From Pelargonium cotyledonis (Eukaryota > Streptophyta > Magnoliopsida > Geraniales > Geraniaceae), in NCBI GenBank assembly GCA_036897625.1, contig JAYMTA010000418.1:1-29276 (forward strand): a stretch of 29,276 bases of DNA, in the 5' to 3' direction. The translations under genes were made by a program, and so were the position numbers. Under the pieces are notes generated by a model that saw only the letters and a program-made list of their open reading frames with translations, did not search any database and had not been told where the DNA came from. Below are positions 9,395 to 25,173 of this stretch, in pieces. Within the stretch, counting starts at the first letter, position 1. Each line of letters begins with the position of its first letter.

Positions 9395-9620
9395 GCGACG
9401 CGTTTAAATATACGTAACACAAAACTTATAAAATGTTGATATAAATTGGTCATTGTTACACGATATGGCTTAATATGTTTAACATGATGAGACCAACACG
9501 TTTTGACAATAATCTCAAACAATCTTACACGACAAAGCATAAAATAATTAAATTTTAGAGTACGACATTGCACAGATGTGAGTGTTGAGCGTGTCACGCG
9601 AATAATTAATTATGAATGCA
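9395..9620. repeat. Degenerate dispersed repeat with ACGACA/ACACG motifs, copy A
   Basis: This AT-rich stretch is studded with ACACG, ACGACA and CGCGA words (for example TTACACGATATGG, CTTACACGACAAAGC, GAGCGTGTCACGCG followed by AATTAATTAT). The same style and the local pattern GTGTCAC...TAATTAAT recur at 16090-16480. It looks like a much-mutated dispersed plant repeat of unknown class; boundaries are approximate. Confidence 0.4.
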
Positions 9621-9677
9621 TATTTGTTGGAGACTCCGTTACAATTGATGCATATTTGATGACATTATCTTTTGAAA

Positions 9678-9781
9678 CTATTTGAGTTTAAAGTGATAAG
9701 CATACTCAAATAGTCATTGTTTGAGTCGTCGCAATCTGTTACATAACATGACGACTTATCATTGACTCAAAATTGTGTAGC
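9678..9781. repeat. Two adjacent imperfect palindromes sharing TTTGAGT
   Basis: A perfect 10-bp inverted repeat CTATTTGAGT (9678-9687) / ACTCAAATAG (9704-9713) is followed by a second one, TTTGAGTC (9720-9727) / GACTCAAA (9774-9781), with inner GTCGTC/GACGAC arms. All arms share the TTTGAGT core. It could be the remnant of a small inverted-repeat element or a cruciform-forming site. No coding content. Confidence 0.6.
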
Positions 9782-10093
9782 ATCTACAAAAATACACTGA
9801 ACGTGATGAAAAGCATCCGTGCGACGAGCGAAAAGAAAACCAGACACACAATCAATAGAGATATGAGAAGTTAGTGTTTGTAGCAGAAGTATATACAGAA
9901 AAGAAAAACAAAGGCATATTTTCTTCATATTACAAACCATCCAAGCAACAATGAACAAGAATCACACAACTGCATTTACATCTCTTCCAAACAAAACAAC
10001 AAACCTAAGAACTCGAAAATTGTTCTAACCCTAGAAAAAGACTTTCAACCTTTTTCTCTTGTTTTTACGATACAATCAACAAGCTTTCTTACC
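9782..10093. other. 3' flank of the BPM gene
   Basis: Presumed 3' UTR and downstream flank of BPM, which reads on the minus strand and stops at 10094. A-rich on the plus strand. No other feature was recognised. Confidence 0.4.
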
Positions 10094-13000
10094 CTATAGC
10101 CTTTGCTTCACGCGCCTTCCGTTGACATCACTCCCATCAAGGATAGCTTCATTCCCATGCCTGCACGAGATGACCGAGTGCTCGCTAACTCTGGCTACGT
10201 ACTCCAACAGTTCAGTCAGGACAGAGGGGCAACTTTCCTTCAAGTATTCAAAACCTTCCGTTTGCATCACAGCTGAGAAACAAAGAAAAAGAGGATATAC
10301 AAAATTAGATACCAATACTCTTCAACTATCTGATTCAATTCTAAACTAAAAGAAGCAACTACACAAAGCTCAGTCCTACAATTGGATGCTTTTTAAATTA
10401 CTTCATATTGAAGAATATAACCCATCCTTCGCCTTGTAACATATATTTAGCAAATATTTCAATCTTCTTCTCTATTTTTTACCCCAACAAGATTACATGA
10501 TAATTTTTACACTTTCAAGAATCTAAAGGAAATTTCAGGGTAGGATTTAATCGACAATACTAATCATTTTTTTCTTCTCTTTTTCCTTTCCCAATTTCCA
10601 TTTTCCTTGTTCAGTCCAACAGTGCATGATAGACCAGGAAAAAATTCTTCAATAAAAGTACAGTACCAGGGAAGAAGAAAGAATAATACAGCACCAGGGA
10701 GGAAGAAAGAATAAGCTTTTATACAGAGTAAAACAAACATTAAAAGGAGAAATTCACCTCTAAGATTTTCAGGCATTGCAACAAATTTCAGACACACAGC
10801 CTTCAGCTGAAAGCAGTGGTGCTGCTCTGCCAGTGCTAATGTGGTTGCTACTGTATTTATGGCAACATCCTCGCAGAGAGTAGCCTCACAGAGCAATCTG
10901 AGTCTCTCTAGACCATACCTATCCGCAGCAGCAAGCAGATGTTGACACATCAAAGTAGATGCCCACTTTGAGTTTAAGCCAGTTAGCTCTTGCATGTCAG
11001 GTAGTGAATCCCAGTATATAAAGCGAAGTAACGCCTGTTCACAAAATAAGAAAAGCAATTAACAAGTGAACTCCTTGAAAACTTATCTTCTGTACTAAGT
11101 CAAACTGACTTCAATTTAAAGAGCTGGACTATTAAACACCCATCACCCAGCTCATCCATAAGCTGTTGAAAGGAGACAGTAAAGAATTTAAAAATAGCTT
11201 CCCTATTATATCAATTCATAAAATAAAGAACATATTATGACCATATTGGCACTAAAAAAATTCCTCCTCAAAACATGCCATGGCTTGTCTTGAATAATTC
11301 TTGATAAACATTCAATTAATGCAATGCGTTTTACCCAAAAATATGAAGACCTGTATAGTACACAATCAGATTACCAAATAATATTATATGCCTAAACTTA
11401 ACTCCTGGCATCTCAGTGCAACTCTCTCCAACAGCTGTGAACTTTTTGGAAAGGTGACTTCTATTAATATCATAATTCCAGTGATGAATGACTAGAGGAT
11501 CTTTCTTAAGTGTCACCCAATAAGAATAACACAATGATATGATATTTAATGCCTGAACAAAAATGAAGCTAAGTCTCAGCATAGCTTATATCAACATTTA
11601 TAATGGTACTCAAATCAATCTTACCTTTTTAGGTATGAAAAAATAAATGATCTTCAACAAGTGCCAACTTAGGCAGACTCAGATTATCAAGTGATATAAT
11701 ACTATAGACTAAAATTAAATATCTACCATACAGCAAAAATTGCTCCAAATCTTTATACTCATCCGACAAACCTACTAAATTAACATTACCATTTTAATGG
11801 ACTATGGGAGTTTAGCACTAAATATAAAGATTATTGGAATCAGAAGATTTAATTTTAAGGGCCTGTACCTAAATACATGACATTTTGGCAAAATTTCTCC
11901 AATCTAAAGTTTGAAATGGCATGGCCTAGTTAAATGAATTTTCTCTTTCCAATAAATGTGCACTAAACATATCTTAGATCCCCACCACAAGAGTAATTAT
12001 ATAGCATTAGCTGAAAACCAACAACTTCTCCCAGAGATATTACCCTTCTTCATTGTTATACCCTCATAACTTATTAACTCTCAACCTATAATATCTAGCT
12101 TTACATTTGATTGAATTTCCAAAGCTTTTTATACCATAATTATTCATATTGAGCCTCAATTTTTTCTTACAAGTTCATCACATACTTCTATAGGTTTTCT
12201 CATATATGCACAGTTAGATATTGAGTCCTTAGTTTCCTCCTCTTGGTTGAGAATTCCAATTTCTTTACATAACCCATTTAGAAACATTTGGTTAATATAC
12301 AAACACGGTCACATCTTAAAAGCATGTCTGGTGCTCTTTATAGTAATTTGAAAATACACTCTTTATAGGAATTTGAAAAATACACACACAATTTATCTAT
12401 TCATCTTTAGAAGAAACAACTGAATTCATTACATTTACACATTTACAGGCACTAGCAAAATGTTCTGCAGATCCCACACCTCGGTACATGCTAAACCTTA
12501 CCACAACAAATTTTTGTACTAATTCTATCTGTAATAACCAGGTTCCACTTAAACACACCTTGAACCAGTTAATTCAGATCCTCCAAACCAACTCTCTGAC
12601 TGTTAAAGGTAACACTAGAAATGGATGTTTCAGTGTGACATAATAGAAGTGATAACTGCCATATTTGAGAAACTGAATTAAATCTTTTCTTTTTTCTTTA
12701 AACACTTGGCAGCATGAATATGTTGGAAACAAGATGATTGACAATTTGTAAATAAATAAAAAATTGCATGAAACACATATAAGGAGCAGAGAAAGGAACA
12801 GAGGGGGTTGTGATGTGAACCTTAAAGACTGGAGCTTCTATATCTTCCACTTTAATACATTGGGTGTTTTGATCCTTCATTGGACCATAAAGTTGAGCCC
12901 TGAATACTGGTGAACGAGCTGCAAGAACCAACTTGTGAGCAGCAAATCTTTCCCCATCAACTTCGAAACACACATCAGTTCCCTTTCCACTTTCAAGAAG

Positions 13001-14055
13001 TTGTCCAAATTGGAGACCAATTGTAGAAGGTTGAACAGGAATAGAGTAGATCTTGGGCCCTTCTGTGTGTGACCTAACAACACCAACACTACAATGAACA
13101 GAGAGACAGTCATCTTTAAGGTAATCTGACGTCTCAAGAGAAACCCTTTTGAAAAACCGCTTGTACCCCCTGCAGTATCCAACAATTTAGCACATTTTAC
13201 AGCAAGTACCAACAATAAGATATTCATAGAAAGCAAAGCTAATATATAAAACACCTCTATGTAAATAATTGGAGCATTAGTTAAACATCACTAAAAACAT
13301 CACTAATAATCAACTGATTGATGTCATCAATTCATTAAATGATACTGTCAGTGAAATTTAAACAACAGACCATTCAACAAAAATAGAAAAGGTGCCAGCT
13401 ATGAGCTCAACATAAACCCGCTGTGAAAGGCACATACTATGCAAGTTCTCAAGAAACCTCGTTCAAACCCCACTACTAAGTCTCAAAAATAAAACCTTGA
13501 AGCTCAAAAACACATACGATGCCTGATTTATTGTCAAGAAGGAAAATAAAACAAAGAAAAACACGAAATTGAACGGGCATATTATGTTGAACATTCAAAA
13601 GATTAAGAAAAAAGAAAGACAAAATGGAAAACCCACCACATGCTACCACGATATTTAAGCGTGTAAGGCCCGCCCTCGAGCGTCCTTCCGAAATGGCTGT
13701 GCACCTTGTGCCTCTCCTTGCCACTTTGGTCAAGAAGGGTCAATTCAAAGAGCGCCCTGACATCTGTGCCCTCGCTCGCGAGAGCAATGAACAGCGAAAC
13801 ATACGCAGCATTGTCCTCGGTGCTCTTCCCGTCTGGGTAAAAGTAGATCGCCCAAGCGTACCCACCGACCATAAACGTATCAGAGGCTATGTACTTGCCG
13901 ATCCCAAGCCCCTTGGACAGAGAATACCCCGTAATCTTGAACTGATGCGAGCCATTCACGGTGTCGGTAATCGACGTCGATGTGGTGGTCTGCGGAGGCG
14001 GAGACGAAAGCGGAGAAGAGGACGACTTCGCGGTTTCTCGGACAATCTTTCCCAT
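10094..14055 (-). CDS. BPM-type MATH-BTB protein (CUL3 E3 ligase adaptor)
   Basis: Complete 407-residue BTB/POZ-MATH (BPM) protein. Plant BPMs bind CUL3 through the BTB domain and recruit substrates, such as certain transcription factors and PP2C phosphatases, through the MATH domain for ubiquitination; they act in nucleus and cytoplasm. Coding exons in reading order: 14055-13637, 13169-12821, 11034-10758, 10272-10094, all in phase with GT/AG ends; stop TAG at 10096-10094. The start [14 protein letters not shown] matches the family N-terminus; a TTG six bases upstream is not a start. The MATH domain covers about residues 33-160 ([51 protein letters not shown]). The BTB domain covers about 200-318 ([30 protein letters not shown]). 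The C-terminal helical part contains [19 protein letters not shown] and ends NGRRVKQRL. Length and order match Arabidopsis BPMs; which paralog is not assigned. Confidence 0.96.
11035..12820 (-). other. BPM intron 2 (1.8 kb)
   Basis: The longest intron of the gene interrupts the BTB domain between ...EAPVFK and ALLRFIYWD. It is AT-rich; I see no transposon ends, no coding insertion and no RNA gene in it. Confidence 0.7.
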
Positions 14056-14450
14056 GCCCAAGAAACGACAACAGATTCACAATCAGTGAAAATTTAATTC
14101 TCCAGAGATAATTTTGAAATTTCAAATGAGATTAAAGAAAAAGGGACCGATTCGTTTGTTTTTTTCTCGTGGAAATTGGAATTGGGGACGGATCTGGGTT
14201 CGATTGAAAGAGGAGGAATTGGATGTGGATTGGACTTGAGAATTGGGGGTTTAGAGAGAAGATTCTCTGGAGAAAATGATTGTTTGGTTGCTGAGAAAAT
14301 CTAGGGTTCCGTAAGAGAAAATAATGGAGCTCGCGAAAGTGAAATTTCTAGGGCTTCCTGAGGCTGAAAGAGAGTCAAAAAGACAGAAATGGCAGAGAAA
14401 ATTGAATGATGACGATACTTAAATGGCTTTAAATAATTTTCTGACGACAG
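14056..14450 (-). promoter_or_regulatory. BPM 5' leader and proximal promoter
   Basis: The stretch upstream of the BPM start is pyrimidine-rich on the coding (minus) strand, with several CTCTTTC/TTTTCTC runs, as is common in plant 5' UTRs. The transcription start is probably within 14250-14450, judged only from the composition change to AT-rich DNA after about 14450. Confidence 0.35.
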
Positions 14451-16089
14451 AATTAAATTATCTGAGACACGCGCTTTTGCGTACTCGCTCCTAAACCACT
14501 CGCTCTCCTTTACCTACAGCTGTCTGAAACGAAAAGACAATATTGCCATTCTATATGTCCCAAATTATTTAATCTTTCTTATGTCTGACATAAGTTGAAA
14601 ATATTCAAATTAAATGTTTTTTTTAATTTCTACTTACTTTTAAACTGTTTTAACACACTTAAACTAATTCTTATTCGAGTTGGATAGGACCACAATAACA
14701 GCAAAGTTCTCTCTACCAAGTTTTAACGCAGCTGCATTTAAATGTCATTCTAGAATCTAATTCTTATTTTAAAATAAATGTCATTTTCTTATTTTTATCA
14801 TACATATACGTGATTTTTTTCATAATGTTCTTCATCATAATGACTTTCAAATTAAAATTGTGAACTAGTAACGATTAGTTTTTTTTTATTTTTATTTAAG
14901 GGTAACAAAAGTCATTTAATACATCTCACTAATATTTGTGAAAAACTTTCAAACGCCGTTAAATTTGATATGGACACAGTATTTAAGTTCTTTATTTAAG
15001 TAATAACATAATTTAATTAAAGATGAAAATGAAATTGATTGAAAGATTGATTTAAAAAATGAATTACTTTTTTGTGTGAATGAAATCATAATTTCATTAA
15101 GAATGACAGTGACTTACAGATTCAATTACAAAAAGACTTGATATAGAACCAATACTACATTAACTTGATTCGTATATTTCAAATATTCATATGAACGACC
15201 AACTGTCACATGATTGGTTGAAATTTTGACTGCAAAATGGAACAAGCAGACTCGCTTATGCTCTTTTCGTCTTCTGACGGACAACAGTACTCTCAAGCAA
15301 AACACTCATATTCATAATGAAAAAAATAACTTCCAACAAGGGAACAACTTCTAAAAATGAAAGACAAACTAAACTTAAAACTAACAAATTTACTAGAATA
15401 TGGTTCTAAACAGAAAAACATGAAAAGAGTTACTCTAACCATAGTAAACATTTTATCATAATTAGCATATAGTGAAAGTGGAGATGATAACACGGTGTCT
15501 GAAAGCATATCGAATACGGAAAGCTAATAGTGATGATGAATTCAACGAAAAAATAAACTTAATCAAGTTGAATCTGTATTTATTCAATAAATAATGCAAA
15601 TAAGTAAAGACTGAACTACCGCCAATTAAAAAAAAAAAATTGGCCGTGGTTGAAGAAAAAAAATTGGACGAAAAACTAGAAAATGATACTAGAGTTTTCA
15701 TAGGAGAGAATTTTAGGGCATCTAATGTTAGTTGGAGGTTATGTTTGTTGATAGAGAAAATGAAATACTTAAGTAAAAGAAATATTTAACATTAAATTCT
15801 CTGTTGTTATTCTATAATGGGAACATAATTTATTGGGATTGAAGGGCAATGATAAAGCTCATTATTAAGTAATGTGCACGCCTGTGCCTACCTTATAATA
15901 CTCGTAAATTATGAGTCAGTGAATTGAATTGTGAATGTTGTGCACCAAATTGCACCATTTCGGCTACACTAACGTCAACGTGCCTAGCCGCCTTTCTGGA
16001 CTCGAGCGGCCCAACCAAAATGGCTTACGTTAACTAACATAAATAGCTGTTCGTGCGTTTGTCGGAACAGAAAGTGTGACTTGTTAGTG
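14451..16089. other. AT-rich intergenic region
   Basis: Long AT-rich spacer between the divergent BPM and unknown genes. It has homopolymer runs (T at about 14878-14889, A at about 15625-15640 flanked by GCCAATT/AATTGGC) and a short palindrome ATGAAATCATAATTTCAT near 15080. Reading frames here are short and of low complexity. I see no gene, RNA or intact element. Confidence 0.5.
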
Positions 16090-16485
16090 GTGCTTGTGAT
16101 GTAAGGTTTTACAACACGACATGTTTGATAAGATAATTGAATGGATCGGGTTTACACACAATTGATACGAACATAACATAACACGTTATGCATAATGCAA
16201 CTAATATGTTTGATATGAAAATGAGTAACTTATTTGGCACGACGCGTCTTGCTGCATTTGATTTGTTATTAAAATTAATTTATAATTATATACTTAAGTG
16301 TACGAGTCGGGTGTGTCACAACATGACTAATTAATCATGTGAGTGCGTTTTGGAGGCTCAACACTACATGACGCAATTACTATAATGTTGAGTTCTTCAA
16401 CACAAACACGACACAATTATAACTTATGTGAGCTCAAACACGCTAAGTATGAGTCACGACACAAATTTGTATAGACTTGGCTCGT
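16090..16485. repeat. Degenerate dispersed repeat with ACGACA/ACACG motifs, copy B
   Basis: The region contains AACACGACATG, AACACGTTATG, GGCACGACGCG, GTGTCACAACATGACTAATTAAT, AACACGACACAATTATAAC and GTCACGACAC in an AT-rich background. Its vocabulary and the GTGTCAC...TAATTAAT segment resemble 9395-9620. It is probably an old dispersed repeat of unknown class. No terminal repeats or coding domain are visible. Confidence 0.45.
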
Positions 16486-17097
16486 ACCATAACCACTCAT
16501 TTTGAGCAGCTTTGTGGGTCCAGCACTGATTTTTCTCCATTATTCAGTGCGCAAGCACCACACCGTAACTTCTCCCACCTTTTCCATCGACATCAACAAC
16601 AACGTTAAGAATAAACGGCAAGATTTTAATCAGGCAGTTGACCAACTCAGAATCTCAAATTGCCCAGCCGCCAATCAACGGCCGAGATGATTCGAAAAAC
16701 TCATCTTCCATACCAAACCACACACTCTAAAACCACAGAAAGAAAGTTCCAGAAACAACAAATTCACAGTAACTGTGACGAAGAAGTGAGAGAAATGAAG
16801 CCCAATTACAAGTAAAATCCAAGAGAAACAAGCTGAAACATTTTGTCTTTTTCTGGAGACCCAACTGGATTCTCGAGGCTTGTGCACCACAAGAATCTCA
16901 GAACCAGCAAATATTTAGATCGTTTAATTGGATCCCAAAAATCCTACATGGGTTGCCACCAAAATTACTCATTTTTGGGAAAATCTTCATTCCTGGGGTC
17001 CAGGGATGGATAGGTTTATGGTGCTGTGATAAGAGGGCTCCATAGGAGAGATTTTTCAACTCAGAAGCTTGTTTTCTGAGCTGGGCTTCACTTGGAA
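16486..17097 (+). promoter_or_regulatory. Promoter and leader of the unknown gene, with two short upstream ORFs
   Basis: The sequence becomes less AT-rich from about 16500 and leads to the ATG at 17098. Two overlapping small reading frames precede it. One runs 16948-17013 (21 codons then TAG; begins MGCHQNYSFL). The second runs 17006-17029 (7 codons then TGA). If transcription starts upstream of 16948 and there is no leader intron, ribosomes would meet both before the main start. The transcription start is not known. Confidence 0.35.
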
Positions 17098-20000
17098 ATG
17101 GCAAATCTTTGCTCTATGGCTTCTCTTGGAAATCCCTCTGGTTTTGTTCTTCACCAAGAACAGAGCATGAACAGAGTCATCAAGGTAGAGTACAAGCTAG
17201 TATCTTTGTTGTTTTAGTGGTTTTATTGGGTTTGGTGATGTGGGTTCTGGTAAAAAGTTGTAAATTTTATTGGGTTCTGGAAAAAAGGTTGAAACTTTAA
17301 CTGATTTGAGGTATTTTTGGTGGGGAATTGAGATGTGGATACATGTTTGTGCACTTTCTTTTGTGCTTACTTGTATATAAGATCGATCATTTTTGGGCTA
17401 TTGCCATCTTGTGCTCTTGTGATTTGGGCTGTTGGTCTATGTCTCATTTCTACTCCAGATTATGCAATTTATGCTATGTCTTTGCTTCTCTCATTTCACT
17501 TGTCTGTATGTATGCTCTAAATTGGCTTTCTTACTTGGTGATTGGGGTGATAAGTTTTATTATTATTTTTTTTGTATGCTAATCAAGGTGGGGTTTATTG
17601 GGCTGTTCTATTCATTTGTCTTATTTGATTAATTTGTGTACACATTTTAGGTCATGCACTAACTGATGTTATGCTTCTTCATTTAGTTTTGTTCTGCAAG
17701 GTATATTCTGATAGATATTAGAATTGATGGTTGCTTGGTCTATATATTAGTCGTTTGTGTAGCTGAATTGAGTATAAAACTGATTACTAGCTTCCATGTC
17801 TTAGTTATGATTTTACTCTATATGCTCCTTTGTTTGTTGCATCTGTTAAATGGCGAACCCTCTTTAACTTTTGGTTAATACAGGAGTGTGTACCTATTTT
17901 ACCAAGTCCCGGAGTTGGACAAAGTACAACATGGTCAGGCTCCCTTAATCTGAGGCAACATCAATTTGAGGAGCCATGGAAACCCATAAGTGGGTTATTG
18001 GAGTCGAGCAAGTTTGTCCAGATTGACTCAATAGTTACAAGTTCTATGCTCATTGACATGCAAGGTTTGAACTTTTCTAGTTCTTTGAGGGGATGCACTT
18101 GTTTGGACTTGAAACATTACTTGTCCCAACGATTTCCAGGAATAGTTTTTATTATTTTTATTTATAAATGAGAAGTTCATTTTGAACTGAGGGCAGGGGA
18201 GAATTTGACTTGTTTTCCCTTCACATAATCTTCCCCAATCTCATCTTTTCCAGATCACTTTTCGTCATCTCTTGAAGAAGCTATTCTAAAGCATATAAAA
18301 TTTATATTTCAATTGATTGCCATCAGTCTTCATTTTAAATTTCTCTCTGGTGATATGTGCGTTCACTAAATGGTGAACATCAAAATCTAATGCAAAATTG
18401 TTCTATTGGATGAGGACTATTCTCAATGGCATCATGATGTCTTAGATAGTTGATTGAAAAGATTGACCGAATTTCATTGAGTGTATTTGTTTACTAGTTA
18501 GTCTCACAGGTTCATATTGTCTTATGCTCTATGCTCCATTACGTGTCGGGAAATGCTTATGTAATCTTATTTGCCTCATTACAGTTCAAGATGCCTGCCC
18601 AAGCTCCGTATTTATCAGTTATGGAATTGCGGAGAATTGCAGAAGACATGAAAAAATCTCGCAGTATCTGATGTCAGGATCAAATGTAGTAAATGAAGGA
18701 TTGGATTTGTCACTACTCTCTGAATTGATGGGGGTTCAAATTGTTGCAAATGATGCGCATCAATTGCAATTTGTTCCTCCTTTTAATTACCCAAGCAGTG
18801 AACTTCATGTCCCGAAACCTCTTGTAGATTTCATGGGGGATTTGGCTCTTAGTTCAAAAATTATGGTTCATCCAGATGGTCGAATCTTGCTCACGGGAAC
18901 TGGGAGTGATGTGAAGGATTTGCTCTCTCTTGTTGCTGAATTTTACGCATCAAAGGATTCAACCATGTGTAGAAAGCATTCATTACTGATGCCATACTTT
19001 GACAGGTATTGATACTTAGACCTGTTAGCATATACATCATAATAATTTGATATAGGAACTCGTTTGAGTCTATACATATACGGATGTACCTGCATGTGCA
19101 TAAGGTAGCTTTGAGTTTGTAATGCTTGATCTTGTTTCTTGGATGGATCTGCAATTCACTGTTTTATTTGCTTTTATAGTATATCAATTATGATGGTTGT
19201 TCTCATTTTCGGCTAGTTTGATTAGTTACTAACATTTGGATGAAAATCTTGATACCCGATGTTTTGATTTCTTAGTTTAGTTTGCTTTCTCTTCTTTACT
19301 ATATCATGTGCAGTTAAGCGTGCAAACTTAAATTGAACCATTCTTTGACTTAAACTTTCCATCAATATCGACTATGTCTGATTCCGTTTTTCAAATGGCT
19401 CTACTCTTCATTATATTCAGTATTTTTGTCCTAAGCCTACCCTTTATCTGTTGCAGGCGGGATGGTTGTGTAGCACAGGCTGTTGCTGATGTGTCTTCTT
19501 TGAAGCTAGAAGCTCTGACATTTGCTCCTTTGGAGAGGTATTTGAAACGCGATTTCTTTTGAAAATGTTTATGTTGCTCATATGGAATGTAACATTACAA
19601 TTTGCTTTCTCTACGGCAGTAGCATATTGGTATAGAAGTTGTTCAAAATTAGATCTTTCCAGAATCCGAACCCTTATCTACGTTGAAGTTGTTTCTTTGA
19701 CCCATTAACCAAGATTGAGCTTCATAGCCAAAACCATTATACACTGCAAAATAAACTACTAAATATATCCCACCGAAGGTATTTTTGATAAGGGTAAGAA
19801 GAGGGATATAGTAGAGGTGGCAATTTGGGTTTCAGGTCGGGTTCACGTTGAAAAGACCTAACTAGATCCCTATCTTAAGACATTTCTTCTATACTATATA
19901 TTGATTTCTTATGTTTGTTGCCTCATCTTTTGACAGCCCTGAGAGGACAAAGCTCAATACGTCCCAGAAGAAGAGAACCAGTAGGAAAGTAGGTAGAGAG

Positions 20001-20438
20001 AAGGATCTCTACAAAACAAATAGCTCCCGTGCTTGTGAGAGCCTTTTATCCATATTGGTTGATGGGGGACGAAACAGGAAAACAGCAATCCATTCACTGA
20101 AGACGTCCGGGCCTGAACTTTCCGAACTCCTGACCCAGTTCTCTGCTGGCATTGCTGGAACTGGCCTAGCCGTTCTTTTTTCGGTCATAAGCAGAGTGGC
20201 TTGTGCGAGGGTACCCTTCTGTGCATCTAAGCTTTTCAGCACCGGGTTTGGCCTTGGGCTTGTGTGGCTCGCTTGGTCAGTGAACAGATTGAGGAACACA
20301 ATTGTATCTATTAGCAAGAATTCAAACAAGTCGGGTTTGAAAGAAGAGGACGTGATGAGAAAGGTGGATAGCAGTGTGAAGGAGATCTATGTCCGAGCTG
20401 CGACGTTGATGGCATTTGCAATCCTGAGACTTGCATGA
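17098..20438 (+). CDS. Unrecognised plant protein with C-terminal membrane segments
   Basis: I do not recognise this 423-residue protein. Coding exons: 17098-17184, 17884-18064, 18585-19005, 19457-19537, 19937-20438; every junction is GT/AG and phases agree across all five, with one open frame to TGA at 20436-20438. The N-terminal half (residues 1-250) is soluble-looking, with an acidic/hydrophobic core including SLLSELMGVQIVANDAHQL and a stretch MVHPDGRILLTGTGSDV that resembles a small globular fold. Residues 258-290 are strongly basic (KKRTSRKVGREK). Two hydrophobic segments follow, at about 324-345 and 355-374, separated by CARVPFCASK; a third, weaker one is at 409-421. A tail-anchored or hairpin membrane protein with the large domain on one side is inferred. 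No signal peptide is evident. It converges with the EF-Tu gene downstream. Confidence 0.8.
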
Positions 20439-21073
20439 GCATCAAATGTAGAGCTGTAATTTCATGGGACACTATTTTTTGTAACTATAAACCGTGCACT
20501 GCCTGTTCGGCCAAAGATCTTGGTACGTTCGAGCATAAAGAAAGAGCGTAGAGGAACTTTTTCTTTGTTGTTTGTGAATTGAGCAGTGTTTGATTTCTAC
20601 TCAGCCAGTCCTTTTTGATACAGGACTGATTACGAAATGAAACCATAGATACCTAAAACAAGTCTTTTTGCATCACAAACAAAACTAAAATAGATTCATA
20701 ATAAACACTGAAAAAAATAGAGTAACAAAAATACAACTTTTCAAGTAAAACAATAGGATTCTTGTTAGCAGGTCCTCTGATTGGCAGCAATGTTTACAGC
20801 CTACAGGTACAGTAGGAATGATTATGCTCAACTTTATTTTAATAAACAGTAATGGAACAATTTCTTGAAAGCAGCAAGACCAAGCTAACTAGTGACCAAC
20901 AATGCGATAATTTACTCGATTTCATGTCACTGCTAATAAACAAATAATCATCGTTGCACATGTCATGGAGTTTCAATACGATAACAGTTTGGTTTCACGT
21001 TTCCCGTCCTGTTTTTGCAAATAGCAGTGTTTGAATACATACGGAAGGATCTGGTAGCCCGATGTTTCTTCTC
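20439..21073. other. Convergent 3' flanks of the unknown gene and mitochondrial EF-Tu
   Basis: A 635-bp spacer between two stop codons facing each other. Both 3' UTRs must lie here, the plus-strand one probably ending by about 20640 and the minus-strand one extending below 21073. The two transcripts may come close or overlap. Nothing else was identified. Confidence 0.5.

Positions 21074-25173
<4,100 letters not shown>

Noticed and set aside
14059-14061. Upstream BPM start two codons before the annotated one
   Set aside because: The codon is TTG; the ATG at 14055 matches the family N-terminus.
13624-14097. 157-residue plus-strand reading frame
   Set aside because: It lies antisense to BPM exon 1, a relatively GC-rich coding exon; the minus strand has the full MATH-domain match and correct splice sites.
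15293-15701. Minus-strand frames rich in Ser and Phe
   Set aside because: Low-complexity translation of AT-rich intergenic DNA; no domain, splice signals or supporting context.
17328-17632. Overlapping hydrophobic plus-strand reading frames that look membrane-like
   Set aside because: They fall in the T-rich intron 1 of the unknown gene; T-rich DNA encodes Phe/Leu/Val by default. The neighbouring exons join cleanly without them.
20009-20329. 106-residue minus-strand reading frame
   Set aside because: Antisense shadow of the last exon of the unknown plus-strand gene, whose five exons agree in phase.
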